From Magnetococcales bacterium (GTDB taxonomy: Bacteria; Pseudomonadota; Magnetococcia; Magnetococcales; Magnetaquicoccaceae): a stretch of DNA of 64,000 nucleotides. Made by a program: the position numbers and the translations under genes. The notes below the pieces were generated by a model. The model was not told the DNA's origin. It ran no database searches and worked only from the letters and a program-made list of their open reading frames with translations. The stretch covers positions 1 to 64,000 of the forward strand of contig JADGBT010000020.1 of NCBI GenBank assembly GCA_015231375.1. Reading direction: 5' to 3'. Below, in pieces: positions 1 through 8,090 of this stretch. Numbering within the stretch: the first letter of the stretch is position 1; each line of letters starts with the position of its first letter.

Positions 1-106
1 GAGCGGATGTCGTCTGAGTTGATTCTCAACGGGAATCTCCTTGAATCGGATTGACGCAAGGAGTATCAAGAAATTTCGCACCCCAATGTCAAGGAATTTT
101 CGCAAG

Positions 107-1789
107 CTAGGGGTGGTGAATAGTTACGTTCCGGGATGGGCTTGGGGGGTCGCCGTGCAGACGACAGACACCGCGTCCCGCCTCCTTGGCGGCATACAAC
201 GCCACGTCGGCGTGTTTGAGCAAGACTTCCAAGGTGGCGGCGTGATCCGGATAGATGGCCACGCCCACACTCACCCCGATGACACAATCGTGTCCCTTGA
301 GCAGATAGGGACGCGCCACATCCTGAATGAGACGCTCTCCCAGCAGACGGGCGGTCTCTCCTTCGGCGCACTCCGGCAACAAGGCCGCGAACTCATCCCC
401 TCCCAGCCGGAACACCACATCGGAATCCCGCAAGGCGTGTTTCAGACGACCGGACACCTCCTTGAGCAACAGGTCGCCGATGTCATGTCCCAGGGTGTCG
501 TTGACCGGCTTGAAATGGTCCAGATCCAGATACATCACCGCCATGCGGCGCTGATAGCGTTGACAGACGGCCAAAGACTTTTCCACCAGTTGGGTGAAGA
601 GCCGGCGGTTGCCCAGACCCGTGAGAGGATCCCGGATGGCCATGTCCTCGAACCGTTCTTTCTGGTGGTGCAACTCTCCGATGTAAGAATAGATGGCCGT
701 GGAGGCGGTCTCGAAGGCCTGATCGAGGATCTGGATTTCGTTGCCCTGGTCCGCGTTGACCAACGAGGGCACCTGCAACTTCTGGTTGGAGCACACCTCC
801 ACCAGGATCAACGCCTTGTTGCGCAGACGGTTCAGGGGTTGCAGAATCAGGAAGTGGACCGTCAATCCCAACGCCAGAATCATGAGAATGATGATCAAAG
901 AAGACCAGGCCAGCCGCGTCCCATGATCTTGCAAGGTGATCCGGATGGAACCGGTGTCCAGGGGCAGGATCAGACAAAACGGTTTGCCCACGATCAACAA
1001 GGGAGAGTAGTAAAGTCCCCGATACTCTTCGATCAGTTGGGTGATGGGCGCGGGGCTGCCCAGACAGTGACGGATCCGGGCAGGATCCGGGGTCGGCCAC
1101 GCCTTGGCATCCAGGGTGCTGGCCAGCATGTCGTCGGGTCCGCCGATCGCCATGTTCACCGAGCCTTCGGTGCTGGAGCGGCGCGCCAGATCCGGATGGA
1201 TCCAACGGCCCAGCAGCAGAATGCCGACGGTTTTGCGTTGCACCATGATGGGCGCCATGGCCACGATGGACCAGCGCTGGTTGATGGCCGTGGCCAGCAG
1301 ATGTCCACCACTTTTGAGGCTTTTTTGCAGGGTTTCCTTGGGAAACGCCTCGTCCGTGTCGGAACCTTCGGTGCTGAACAGGGTTTTCCCCGTCGGATCG
1401 ATCACCCCGACCAGATCCACGCCCTGGATGGTTTCGGCCAGAAACAGCACTTTGCGCATCAGGCGGTTGAAGTCCTGGGCGTGCAGGGTGAGGGCCTCTT
1501 GCAGTTCGCCATCGCGGGAGACCACATGGGCCAATTGCATCAGCCCGCCGGCTTCGTGATCCACCTGAAAGCCGATCTGGGCGGCGCGGGCCTCGTTCTC
1601 GATTTTGGCCTTGTTGTGCAACGATTCGTAAAGGAAGGGATAATTGATGAAATATCCCACACCCATGGTGACCAGAACCGTTAGAATCAACAGTCCCACG
1701 ATCGGAAACAGCAGGCTGCGTCCGAGCAGTCTGCGGGATACCGGTGTGACCGGAACACCTATCGGAACATCTGTCACCACCTCGTCCAT
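107..1789 (-). CDS. Membrane-anchored diguanylate cyclase (GGDEF)
   Basis: Predicted c-di-GMP synthase of the inner membrane. The N-terminus has a transmembrane segment near residues 26-48, then a periplasmic sensor region of about 240 residues that looks CHASE4-like. A second membrane segment lies near residue 290-312, followed by a short linker and a GGDEF domain starting at MAIRDPLTGLGNRR. The active-site GGDEF is intact at about residues 463-467, and an RDSD product-inhibition I-site sits five residues before it, so the enzyme should be active and feedback-inhibited. The frame continues upstream to 1879, but the ATG at 1789 (MDEVVTDVP) leaves a normal cytoplasmic lead-in. It follows asnB on the same strand after about 108 bases, so cotranscription is possible. 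The ligand is unknown. Confidence 0.88.
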   Translation of the reverse strand: MDEVVTDVPIGVPVTPVSRRLLGRSLLFPIVGLLILTVLVTMGVGYFINYPFLYESLHNKAKIENEARAAQIGFQVDHEAGGLMQLAHVVSRDGELQEALTLHAQDFNRLMRKVLFLAETIQGVDLVGVIDPTGKTLFSTEGSDTDEAFPKETLQKSLKSGGHLLATAINQRWSIVAMAPIMVQRKTVGILLLGRWIHPDLARRSSTEGSVNMAIGGPDDMLASTLDAKAWPTPDPARIRHCLGSPAPITQLIEEYRGLYYSPLLIVGKPFCLILPLDTGSIRITLQDHGTRLAWSSLIIILMILALGLTVHFLILQPLNRLRNKALILVEVCSNQKLQVPSLVNADQGNEIQILDQAFETASTAIYSYIGELHHQKERFEDMAIRDPLTGLGNRRLFTQLVEKSLAVCQRYQRRMAVMYLDLDHFKPVNDTLGHDIGDLLLKEVSGRLKHALRDSDVVFRLGGDEFAALLPECAEGETARLLGERLIQDVARPYLLKGHDCVIGVSVGVAIYPDHAATLEVLLKHADVALYAAKEAGRGVCRLHGDPPSPSRNVTIHHP

Positions 1790-1897
1790 ATTGGAACGAT
1801 TCCCCCCCCAGAGTGACTGGCTTGTAAATTCAATCAGAATACGTTCTTTTTTGGAGTCTGGCAAGAAAACCGCGATCAACAGGTGTATGAATGAATA

Positions 1898-3805
1898 TCA
1901 GTTTTTGGACTGATATATGTTCTGGCGCATGAACGATTCAAACATCAGCAAGGCCCACAGGGGCGCGGAGAAGTCACAGGCGCCGGAGAGATGCCCCTCC
2001 ACCAATCGCCGCAGGATATGCGGCTGGAACAGTCCGGATGCGGCCAGGGTCGGTCCCAGCAGCCGTTCCCGGAGGGGCGCGGCCAAAGGCCCCCGCAACC
2101 AGGCGGCCAGCGGGAGATTGAAGCCCTGCTTGGGACGGAACAGAATCCCGGCAGGCAGCAGCGGGCGCAACGCCTCTTTGAACAGATATTTGCCCACGCC
2201 CCGATGCAGTTTCCATTCGGGAGGCAGGCTGGCCAGCCACTCCACCAGGGGATAATCCAGCAGGGGCGCGCGGACCTCCAGGCCGTGGGCCATGCTGGTG
2301 CGATCCACCTTCACCAGCACCCGACCGGCCAGAAATCCTTTGAGGTCCAGATACTGCAAGCGCGACAAGGGGTGTTCCGGGGCGTTTTCGGCGTACTGGC
2401 GCCAGGTCTCCTCGGCGCGGAAGCCCTGCAACTCCCGTCGGGCCTGGGGGCTGAACAGCTCCCGACGCAGCTCTTCCGGCAGAATCTCCACCGACTGAAA
2501 GGCCGCCTCCACCCATCCCTTGCCCAACGAGCGCAACGTCGAACGGGCGCGCAGCCAGCGGGGCGCCCGATCCAGTTTGGGATACCAGCGTCCCGGCAGA
2601 CCGAAGATCACGCGGCGCAGACCCAGAGGCAGACGGCTGCGGAGGGCCTCTTCGGCCATGAGAAAACGATAGCGGCTGTAACCGGCGAGATTTTCATCCC
2701 CTCCGTCTCCGGAAAGCACCACCTTGGCCTGTTGACGGGCCAGTTCGCACACCAGCCAGGTGGGCAGCGCGGACGGATCGGCGAAGGGTTCCCCGAAGTG
2801 GCGCGCCAGCCGGTCCAGCAGGTCGAAACGGGCCGGATCGGCTTGTGACAGATGATGGCGCAGACCGTGACGTTGGGCCACCAGGGTGGCGTAGGCGCTT
2901 TCGTCGTGGCGCGGATCGGCGAACGAGACGGTACAGGCTTCCGGGGGGGTGGCGGACTCGCGGGCCATCAGGGCCGAAACCGCCGACGAGTCGATCCCGC
3001 CGGACAAGAAGGTGGCCACCGGCACATCGGAAACCAGATGCAGTCTGACCGACTCGCGCAGGCGTTCCAGCAGTTCGCGGGCCGCGCTTTCCGGGGTGAG
3101 GCGGGAGGAAGGATCGCATTCAAAACGCGGCTCCCAGTAACAGACCGGTCGGGGCAGCGGGGAGCCGTTCACGATCCGCAGGTGACAGGCGGGCGGCAGC
3201 TTGTGGATGCCCGGATGAATCGTGCCGGGATCCGGCACATAACCCAGGGCGAAGAAGCTTTCCACCGCCGGCATGAACACGGAGCGCCGGGTGTCGCTCG
3301 CGGCGGTGATGCCCCCCAGTTCCGAGGCGAAACCGATCCAGCCGTCCGCCAGTTCGGCGTAATGCAGGGGTTTCATCCCCAGGCGGTCACGGGCCAGAAA
3401 CAGGCAGCGTTGGTTCTGGTCCCACACCGCGAAGGCGAACATGCCCCGCAGCCGCTGGACACAGTTCTCGCCCCAGGACTCCCAGGCGTGCAGGATCACC
3501 TCCGAGTCCGAACGGGTGGTGAAGCGGTGTCCGAGGGCAAGCAGTTCCGGGCGCAACTCCTGAAAATTGTAGATCTCCCCGTTGAAGACCAGCCACACCG
3601 AGCCGTCCTCGTTGCTCAAGGGTTGTTTGCCGCCTTCCAGGTCGATGATCGCCAGACGCCGATGGGCCAGACCCACGCCGGGTCCGATCCACACGCCCGC
3701 GCCATCCGGACCCCGATGGCTGTGGGCGTCGTTCATGCGCTCCAGGCGGGCCGCGTCCGGGGGTCGCGCGGCAACCCGGTCAAACAGTCCGGCGAGGCCG
3801 CACAT
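1898..3805 (-). CDS. Glutamine-dependent amidotransferase, asparagine synthase family (exosortase-associated type)
   Basis: A 635-residue class II glutamine amidotransferase. Met1 is followed directly by Cys2, the N-terminal nucleophile that releases ammonia from glutamine, which fixes the start at 3805. The glutaminase domain (about 1-210) has HRGPDG and NGEIYN. The C-terminal synthetase domain has the PP-loop SGGIDS at 268-273, which adenylates a carboxylate before amide formation. The N-terminal sequence resembles the amidotransferase found with PEP-CTERM/XrtA polysaccharide loci more than housekeeping AsnB (judged from memory of the family). Its first 26 bases overlap the end of the nucleotidyltransferase gene, so the two are translationally coupled. 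The likely role is amidation of a sugar or peptide in an export or envelope pathway. A lasso-type cyclase is less likely because the glutaminase residues are intact. Confidence 0.9.
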   Translation of the reverse strand: MCGLAGLFDRVAARPPDAARLERMNDAHSHRGPDGAGVWIGPGVGLAHRRLAIIDLEGGKQPLSNEDGSVWLVFNGEIYNFQELRPELLALGHRFTTRSDSEVILHAWESWGENCVQRLRGMFAFAVWDQNQRCLFLARDRLGMKPLHYAELADGWIGFASELGGITAASDTRRSVFMPAVESFFALGYVPDPGTIHPGIHKLPPACHLRIVNGSPLPRPVCYWEPRFECDPSSRLTPESAARELLERLRESVRLHLVSDVPVATFLSGGIDSSAVSALMARESATPPEACTVSFADPRHDESAYATLVAQRHGLRHHLSQADPARFDLLDRLARHFGEPFADPSALPTWLVCELARQQAKVVLSGDGGDENLAGYSRYRFLMAEEALRSRLPLGLRRVIFGLPGRWYPKLDRAPRWLRARSTLRSLGKGWVEAAFQSVEILPEELRRELFSPQARRELQGFRAEETWRQYAENAPEHPLSRLQYLDLKGFLAGRVLVKVDRTSMAHGLEVRAPLLDYPLVEWLASLPPEWKLHRGVGKYLFKEALRPLLPAGILFRPKQGFNLPLAAWLRGPLAAPLRERLLGPTLAASGLFQPHILRRLVEGHLSGACDFSAPLWALLMFESFMRQNIYQSKN

Positions 3806-4904
3806 CGAAACGCCAGCGTCTGGCCCATTTGCGGGCCAGATGGGGAATCAGGAGTTGAGGGGGCATGCGCAGCCAGTGGGCGCGAAGATACAGACACCAA
3901 CCCGCCAAGGCCGTGAAAGGATCGGCCCGGCGTTGATCCGGGTGGCGGGGCAGAAGGGTGGATGTCACCAAGGGATCCAGCAGCAATCGGACCGGCCAGG
4001 AGGCCGGAGAGGCCCGACGCGCCGCCGACAGCACCCCATCCGGAATCGGGGTCCGGCCCACGCGGGCCGCGCAACGCAGGGCATGATCCAAAGGACGGGT
4101 CAGATTCAGGAGCCGCGCCCGTTCCAGCAGTCGCTCCCAGAAAGCGTCCTGCTGGCCGTAATGGGTGAACAGTCCATCCAGATCCAGCAGATCGCGCAAT
4201 CCCGTGCGGCTGAAGTCCCCGTCGTGGAACTGATGCACCACCGCGTGCAGCACCAGATCCTCCGGGCACAAGGTCCACACGCCGGGATGATCCGTCACCG
4301 GTTGCGCCGCCTGCAACAGCCGGGCGGAGTCCGGATGCAGCCGCGCGGTGCGGGGCAGAATGGCGTGATGCAGATCCAGTTCGCTCAGACGCGTTCGATG
4401 GCGCATGGGAGGCAGTTCGTGCATCCACTCCCGGTAGTAACGCTGATCATACGGATCCGGCGTGACCGTCATCCAACCGTGGGCCCGCAACCGCTGCTCG
4501 GCCAGGGGCAGATCCGCCTCCGGGAGCAAGAGGTCCACATCGGCGGTGAGTCGGCCTTGGGCCATGGGCAGCTCCCGCAGATGATAGGCCGCTCCTTTGA
4601 GCAGGATCACCGGCAATCCGCTGCCGTAAAAAGCCCGCTGGACGCGGTTGACCTCCCAACGCACCGACCGTTCCCGATCCGCCGCGATCACCCGCGCCCC
4701 TTCAAAGAGATCCTGGATCCGGGCGGGCAGGGTCTCCAGGCAGGAGGCCCGAGTCATCCGCGCGCCCAACGCGGCCAGCAGACCGCTCCGTCGCGCCAGA
4801 CGCAGCACGAGATCCTGCGTTCCGGCGCTCATGCCGGCAAAAGAGTCGGGAGCGCGCCAGGCCCGCAACAGCCAGTCCGCCGGAGAAGGCGCGGCGCTCC
4901 TCAC
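3780..4904 (-). CDS. Nucleotidyltransferase family protein (NTP_transf_5-like)
   Basis: A 374-residue protein of the large, divergent nucleotidyltransferase group seen next to HprK-related kinases and PqqD-like proteins. Visible motifs are LLKG at 101-104, Arg118 and the metal-binding pair D122-V-D124 in LTADVDLLLP. Later conserved-looking stretches include LDLHHAI and HAVVHQFHDG. The substrate is unknown. I chose the GTG at 4904 because it overlaps the kinase stop as GTGA and gives a compact N-terminus; a longer frame reaches 5525 but would lie inside the kinase gene. It overlaps the amidotransferase start by 26 bases. Nucleotidyltransferases of this kind also occur in some lasso-peptide clusters. 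Confidence 0.78.
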   Translation of the reverse strand: MRSAAPSPADWLLRAWRAPDSFAGMSAGTQDLVLRLARRSGLLAALGARMTRASCLETLPARIQDLFEGARVIAADRERSVRWEVNRVQRAFYGSGLPVILLKGAAYHLRELPMAQGRLTADVDLLLPEADLPLAEQRLRAHGWMTVTPDPYDQRYYREWMHELPPMRHRTRLSELDLHHAILPRTARLHPDSARLLQAAQPVTDHPGVWTLCPEDLVLHAVVHQFHDGDFSRTGLRDLLDLDGLFTHYGQQDAFWERLLERARLLNLTRPLDHALRCAARVGRTPIPDGVLSAARRASPASWPVRLLLDPLVTSTLLPRHPDQRRADPFTALAGWCLYLRAHWLRMPPQLLIPHLARKWARRWRFDVRPRRTV

Positions 4905-5833
4905 GGGGGGGCCTCCTCGTGTTGAGCGGTATGGTCGTCCAGCAGGGCCACGGCCTCGGCGAGATCCCCATAGGTCAGCTCGAAAAACCGACAGCTCCGG
5001 GTCAGACGCGCCACCGTGGCGAAACCGCGCGCGCCCATCAGTTCGTAATTGAAGGAGTGCGCCGCCAGACGCATGAATCCGTGGTCCAGGGGGACGGGAT
5101 CGAGTTCCGCCGGGGCCTGGGGTTGGAATCTGGGGGTGATCACCCAGGTGGGGCGGGCGGTCTCCGCTTCCGCGTATACGCTGGCCGCCGGAGGTTGCAT
5201 GTGGGCCACGTTTCCCTTGCGGGTCTTGGGAAACACCGGACCGATCACCGCCTCGGGATGAAACGCGCGAATGATGTCGATGGAGTCGTTCTTCAAGGCG
5301 ATGGGACGCGGCAGCGGATGCAGCAGACCGGTTTCGGGGCGCACCAGGGCGAACTCGTCGGAAAACAGCCGCCAGCCGCGCGCCACCAGCGCCGCGCACA
5401 AGGTGCTTTTGCCCGATCCCGGCAGACCCGGCAGGATCACCGCCCGCTCCCCCCGGGCCACCACCGCCGAATGGAGCATCAGGTATTGATTGGAACGGCG
5501 GGCGATGCCGTAGTTGAAGCCCCATTCAAACAAAGGCAGCGCGTGATCCAGGGGAAAGGGCGCCAGTTCCGTGGGGCCATCCAGGTCGAAGAAGATCTGG
5601 GGACGCCACCAGCGCCGCACTCCCCGACCCCGCCGCAGGGCGATGTGAAAATCCGTGACCTCGGAGGAGTCCGCTTCCACCAGACGATGCGCCCCGTACA
5701 GCCGGTGAAACAGGTCGGAAAAATCGCGGGGTTCGCTGTGGAGCCGGGTCACGAACGGTCCGGCGCGCCAACGCACTCCGGTTTTCAGGAGTCGTCGGGC
5801 CAGCTCGTCCGGGGTCAGGTCACAAATTCTCAT
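4901..5833 (-). CDS. HprK-related kinase (HprK-related kinase A type)
   Basis: A 310-residue protein with the core of HPr serine kinase/phosphorylase and no bacterial N-terminal HPrK domain. MLHSAVV carries the expected catalytic His (H121). The P-loop GLPGSGKST is at 136-144, followed by the acidic SDE (D159). It should bind ATP and phosphorylate a protein, peptide or small molecule; the substrate is not HPr by context. The ATG at 5833 overlaps the stop of the PqqD-like gene by four bases (ATGA), and its own stop overlaps the GTG of the nucleotidyltransferase, so all three are translated in tight coupling. Related kinases in lasso-peptide clusters phosphorylate the precursor's C-terminal serine, which suggests a peptide or small protein substrate here. 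Confidence 0.85.
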   Translation of the reverse strand: MRICDLTPDELARRLLKTGVRWRAGPFVTRLHSEPRDFSDLFHRLYGAHRLVEADSSEVTDFHIALRRGRGVRRWWRPQIFFDLDGPTELAPFPLDHALPLFEWGFNYGIARRSNQYLMLHSAVVARGERAVILPGLPGSGKSTLCAALVARGWRLFSDEFALVRPETGLLHPLPRPIALKNDSIDIIRAFHPEAVIGPVFPKTRKGNVAHMQPPAASVYAEAETARPTWVITPRFQPQAPAELDPVPLDHGFMRLAAHSFNYELMGARGFATVARLTRSCRFFELTYGDLAEAVALLDDHTAQHEEAPP

Positions 5834-6090
5834 GAGTCCACGGGGAGGATCAGACCGAGCAGATCCAGATCCCGCAACAAGCGGGCGTAGGGCCGGGCGG
5901 TCTCGACGTCTTGGGGATCGACTCCAAGCCGTTCCAGGAGTTCCGGCCCGTTCGCCGGCGCCTGCCGCAACTGTTCCAGGGTGGCGATGGCCAGGTCGTT
6001 GAGGATGTGGGTTTCGTTGGAGGCGGGATTGAACAGCAGATGACTCTCTCCGAACTGCTCCCGCAGCCAAAAAGCCCCGTGGGGGGCCAT
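5830..6090 (-). CDS. PqqD-like peptide-chaperone protein (RRE fold)
   Basis: An 86-residue protein of the PqqD type, a small winged-helix RiPP recognition element that binds leader peptides. The core matches the family pattern: an initial strand (LLFNPASNETHILND), then LAIATLEQL, then a C-terminal helix with LLRDLDLLGLI. The ATG at 6090 was chosen because the longer frame to 6285 overlaps the previous gene and adds unrelated residues. There is no clear ribosome site, so it may depend on readthrough from the gene ending 29 bases upstream. It overlaps the kinase start by four bases. The gene order implies it presents a substrate to the kinase, nucleotidyltransferase or amidotransferase. Confidence 0.75.
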   Translation of the reverse strand: MAPHGAFWLREQFGESHLLFNPASNETHILNDLAIATLEQLRQAPANGPELLERLGVDPQDVETARPYARLLRDLDLLGLILPVDS

Positions 6091-6119
6091 CCAACGCCAT
6101 GGCGCGTGGAGCGGGGTGT

Positions 6120-6635
6120 TCAAGGATGCCCTGTGATGCCGGAGGTGTTGCCCGAATTGTGGAAGGAAAACCAGCAGGAGTTGGTCACCGCCCTGTATCC
6201 GGCGGTTTTGCCATAGGAGGTCGTGGCACTGCCGGCGGCGGTATGGTCGTACCAGCCATTGTCCGGATCGAAGTAGACCAGACACTGATCGCCGACACCA
6301 CCGGAACCGCCGGTGAGGATGCCGGTCTGGTTGGTATAGTCGTTGAATGTGCTGCGGGAAGCCCGGATCCAGTCATCCGCAGCGGATTGACAGGGGTCGC
6401 CGAGGGTGGTGCCATCGGGCATTTCGTCCATGCAGGCCTGTTGACTGCCGAATTTGGCCAGGGCGTCGCGTTGCAGCGTGAGAATCACCGGCACCGAGAC
6501 GCCGACACCGATCAGTCCCTTGAGCAGACGCCGACGCCGGGGGTCGCCGGGCGCGGCTGGCGGGGTCGCCTGGGCATCCGGATCCGCGCCCTCGGGCTGC
6601 GGGTTGTACGGGGTCGGGTCGGAAGGTTGGGCCAT
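6120..6635 (-). CDS. Small Tat-signal-type exported protein, unrecognised
   Basis: A 171-residue protein I do not recognise. About 32 Pro/Asp-rich residues precede RRRRLLKG, which fits a twin-arginine motif, then the hydrophobic stretch LIGVGVSVPVILTL. The mature part begins near ALAKFGSQQ and contains three or four Cys with many Gly, Asp and Asn residues. It ends GITGHP. The ATG at 6635 is preceded by an AGGAG ribosome site six bases away, preferred over the ATG at 6677, which has none. As the first gene of the PqqD/kinase/nucleotidyltransferase/amidotransferase cluster and the only non-enzyme in it, it is a candidate substrate or cell-surface client of those enzymes. That role is inference. 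Confidence 0.7.
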   Translation of the reverse strand: MAQPSDPTPYNPQPEGADPDAQATPPAAPGDPRRRRLLKGLIGVGVSVPVILTLQRDALAKFGSQQACMDEMPDGTTLGDPCQSAADDWIRASRSTFNDYTNQTGILTGGSGGVGDQCLVYFDPDNGWYDHTAAGSATTSYGKTAGYRAVTNSCWFSFHNSGNTSGITGHP

Positions 6636-6646
6636 GTCGCGCTCTC

Positions 6647-6662
6647 CTGCCCGTTCGGGCAG
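6647..6662 (-). promoter_or_regulatory. Small perfect hairpin next to the ribosome site of the Tat-type protein gene
   Basis: CTGCCCG and CGGGCAG pair exactly around a two-base loop, directly before the AGGAG ribosome site of the gene starting at 6635. Such a stem could modulate access to the ribosome site. No known riboregulator was recognised. Confidence 0.35.
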
Positions 6663-6716
6663 CACCAATGGGTTCATGTCGGATGGGGTCAGGATTCTTT
6701 CAGAATAGTCCCACAG

Positions 6717-6745
6717 ACGGTAAAAATCAAAAAGAGAATTGTCAA
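6717..6745 (-). promoter_or_regulatory. Candidate sigma70 promoter for the HprK-related cluster
   Basis: A perfect TTGACA -35 box (6740-6745, overlapping the glycosyltransferase stop codon) lies 17 bases from a weak -10, TACCGT (6717-6722). It would start transcription shortly before the Tat-type protein gene, giving the cluster its own promoter downstream of the glycosyltransferase. Confidence 0.4.
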
Positions 6746-7857
6746 GAATCTTGATTTTTCGTAACCAAGAGACCCTCGAACAGCCTTTGATAGGCTTCGA
6801 TCATCCCGTCCATGGAAAAACGGGACTCCACCCGTTGGCGTCCGGCCAGACCATGAAGCCGACCTTGAGCCGGATGTGCGAGGTAATCCAGCATCGCGTC
6901 GGCCAGGGCGTCCGGGTCGCCGGGGGGGACAAGACGACCGGTCTGGTTTTCGACCACCAGATCCGGCACCCCTCCGACACGAGTGGCCACCACCGGCAGA
7001 GCGGCGGCCATGGCTTCCAGCAGGGTCAAAGGGGTTCCTTCCGCCTTGGAGGGCAGGACAAACAGATCGAACTCCCGCAAGAACGCCAGCACGTCGGTCT
7101 GCCAACCGGTGATGCGCACCCGATCCTCCAGGTTCCAGCGGGCCGCGTGGGCCTCCACCGCCGCACGTTCCGGCCCATCCCCCACGATCACCAGACGGAC
7201 CGACGCTGCGGGCAGACGTTGACATACCCGCTGAAAGGCGCGCATCAAGTTGAGATGATCCTTGATGGGCCACATCCGCCCCACGGTGCCGATGGTGAAG
7301 GGTTGGGCGCTCTCTCCTGGTTCCGGCCGGAGCGGTCGGAGCGGCGGCAGCAGCACCCCGTTGAGAATCGGATGGATCTTGCGGGCCGGAATCCCGACCG
7401 TGTGACGCATCCACCGTTCCAGATCCCCGGAGACCGGCACGAAGGCGTCCACCCAGGGAATGAGCAGGCGGCGCAGCAGCAGATATTTGACTTTGGTGCC
7501 ATCCGGGTCATGGGTGTCGCGACCATGTTCGGCGTGGACAAAAGCGGGCACTCCCGCCAGTCGGGCGGGAATGGCCGCTTCCAGGGTGGCGAGGTTGCAG
7601 GCGTGGAGCAGATCCGGTCGCCACGCCCTCAAAAACCGCCAGAGCCGCACCCACACCGCCAGATCCTGTCCCGGTTTTTTGTGCAGGGCGTGAAAGGTGA
7701 TCCGGGGATGGTGGATCCGCTCGCGAAAGGAGGTGAGTTCCGTCAGGCTGATCACCGCGTGGTCGAACCGGTCTGGCGGTAGACGGTTGACCAGATGGGC
7801 CACCACGGTCTCCAGTCCGCCGATGTCGAGACGATGGACCAGATGGGCGATGCGCAT
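6742..7857 (-). CDS. Glycosyltransferase family 4, PEP-CTERM/exosortase-associated type
   Basis: A 371-residue GT-B glycosyltransferase. The N-terminus MRIAHLVHRLDIGGLE and the following LTELTSFRERI and LHKKPGQD match my memory of the sugar transferase associated with PEP-CTERM/EpsH loci. The C-terminal nucleotide-sugar half has IGTVGRMWPIKDH and the E-x7-E region LPSKAEGTPLTLLEAM. It should add a sugar from an NDP-donor to a lipid-linked or exopolysaccharide intermediate at the inner membrane. I chose the ATG at 7857; an in-frame TTG at 7899 adds 14 residues of no family resemblance. No exosortase or polymerase gene is in the window, so the rest of the pathway must be elsewhere. Confidence 0.87.
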   Translation of the reverse strand: MRIAHLVHRLDIGGLETVVAHLVNRLPPDRFDHAVISLTELTSFRERIHHPRITFHALHKKPGQDLAVWVRLWRFLRAWRPDLLHACNLATLEAAIPARLAGVPAFVHAEHGRDTHDPDGTKVKYLLLRRLLIPWVDAFVPVSGDLERWMRHTVGIPARKIHPILNGVLLPPLRPLRPEPGESAQPFTIGTVGRMWPIKDHLNLMRAFQRVCQRLPAASVRLVIVGDGPERAAVEAHAARWNLEDRVRITGWQTDVLAFLREFDLFVLPSKAEGTPLTLLEAMAAALPVVATRVGGVPDLVVENQTGRLVPPGDPDALADAMLDYLAHPAQGRLHGLAGRQRVESRFSMDGMIEAYQRLFEGLLVTKNQDS

Positions 7858-7914
7858 CCGGGGGCGCGCGAAGTGCAGAGACGAGGCGTGCGTTTTCAAC
7901 AGGCAAGATCCACT

Positions 7915-7955
7915 TTTTAAAAAAAAAGCGGGGGTCTGGGGGATTCTTCCCCCAG
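7915..7955 (-). terminator. Rho-independent terminator-like hairpin after metH
   Basis: Read on the minus strand, CTGGGGG and CCCCCAG form a seven-base stem around six bases, followed by a run of nine T. It would stop leftward transcription coming from metH, and it belongs to a repeat family seen also near 17.8, 32.0-32.2 and 48.9 kb. Confidence 0.6.
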
Positions 7956-7961
7956 GGTTTT

Positions 7962-8022
7962 GACTTTAGAAACATAAAATTTTTAATATTAAATTTATTT
8001 AAGATTTTATGTTTCTAAAGTC
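7962..8022. repeat. AT-rich palindrome with 19-base arms
   Basis: GACTTTAGAAACATAAAAT (7962-7980) is repeated as its exact reverse complement at 8004-8022, around 23 bases that are almost all A and T. It lies between the terminator-like hairpin and the 48-base REP-like repeat downstream of metH. Confidence 0.85.
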
Positions 8023-8024
8023 CC

Positions 8025-8072
8025 AAGGGCTTCGCCCTTGGATCCCACCAGGGGCCAATGGCCCCTGGACCC
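8025..8072. repeat. REP-like 48-base double hairpin, copy 1
   Basis: Two adjacent short hairpins (CCAAGGGC/GCCCTTGG, starting just outside at 8023, and CCAGGGGCC/GGCCCCTGG) form a unit. It recurs without a mismatch at 49096-49143. Both copies lie within about 20 bases of the stop codon of a minus-strand gene (metH here, transketolase there), as REP elements do, and could protect mRNA 3' ends. Confidence 0.85.
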
Positions 8073-8090
8073 CAACAGTGAAAACGCGTG

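Noticed and set aside
41-1684. A long plus-strand frame opposite the first diguanylate cyclase gene
   Set aside because: Antisense shadow; the minus strand encodes a complete GGDEF protein with intact active site.
1898-3805. Calling the AsnB-like protein a lasso cyclase
   Set aside because: The intact Cys2 glutaminase site and the close resemblance to exosortase-associated amidotransferases favour a Gln-dependent amidotransferase; no lasso B2 protease or short precursor gene is present.
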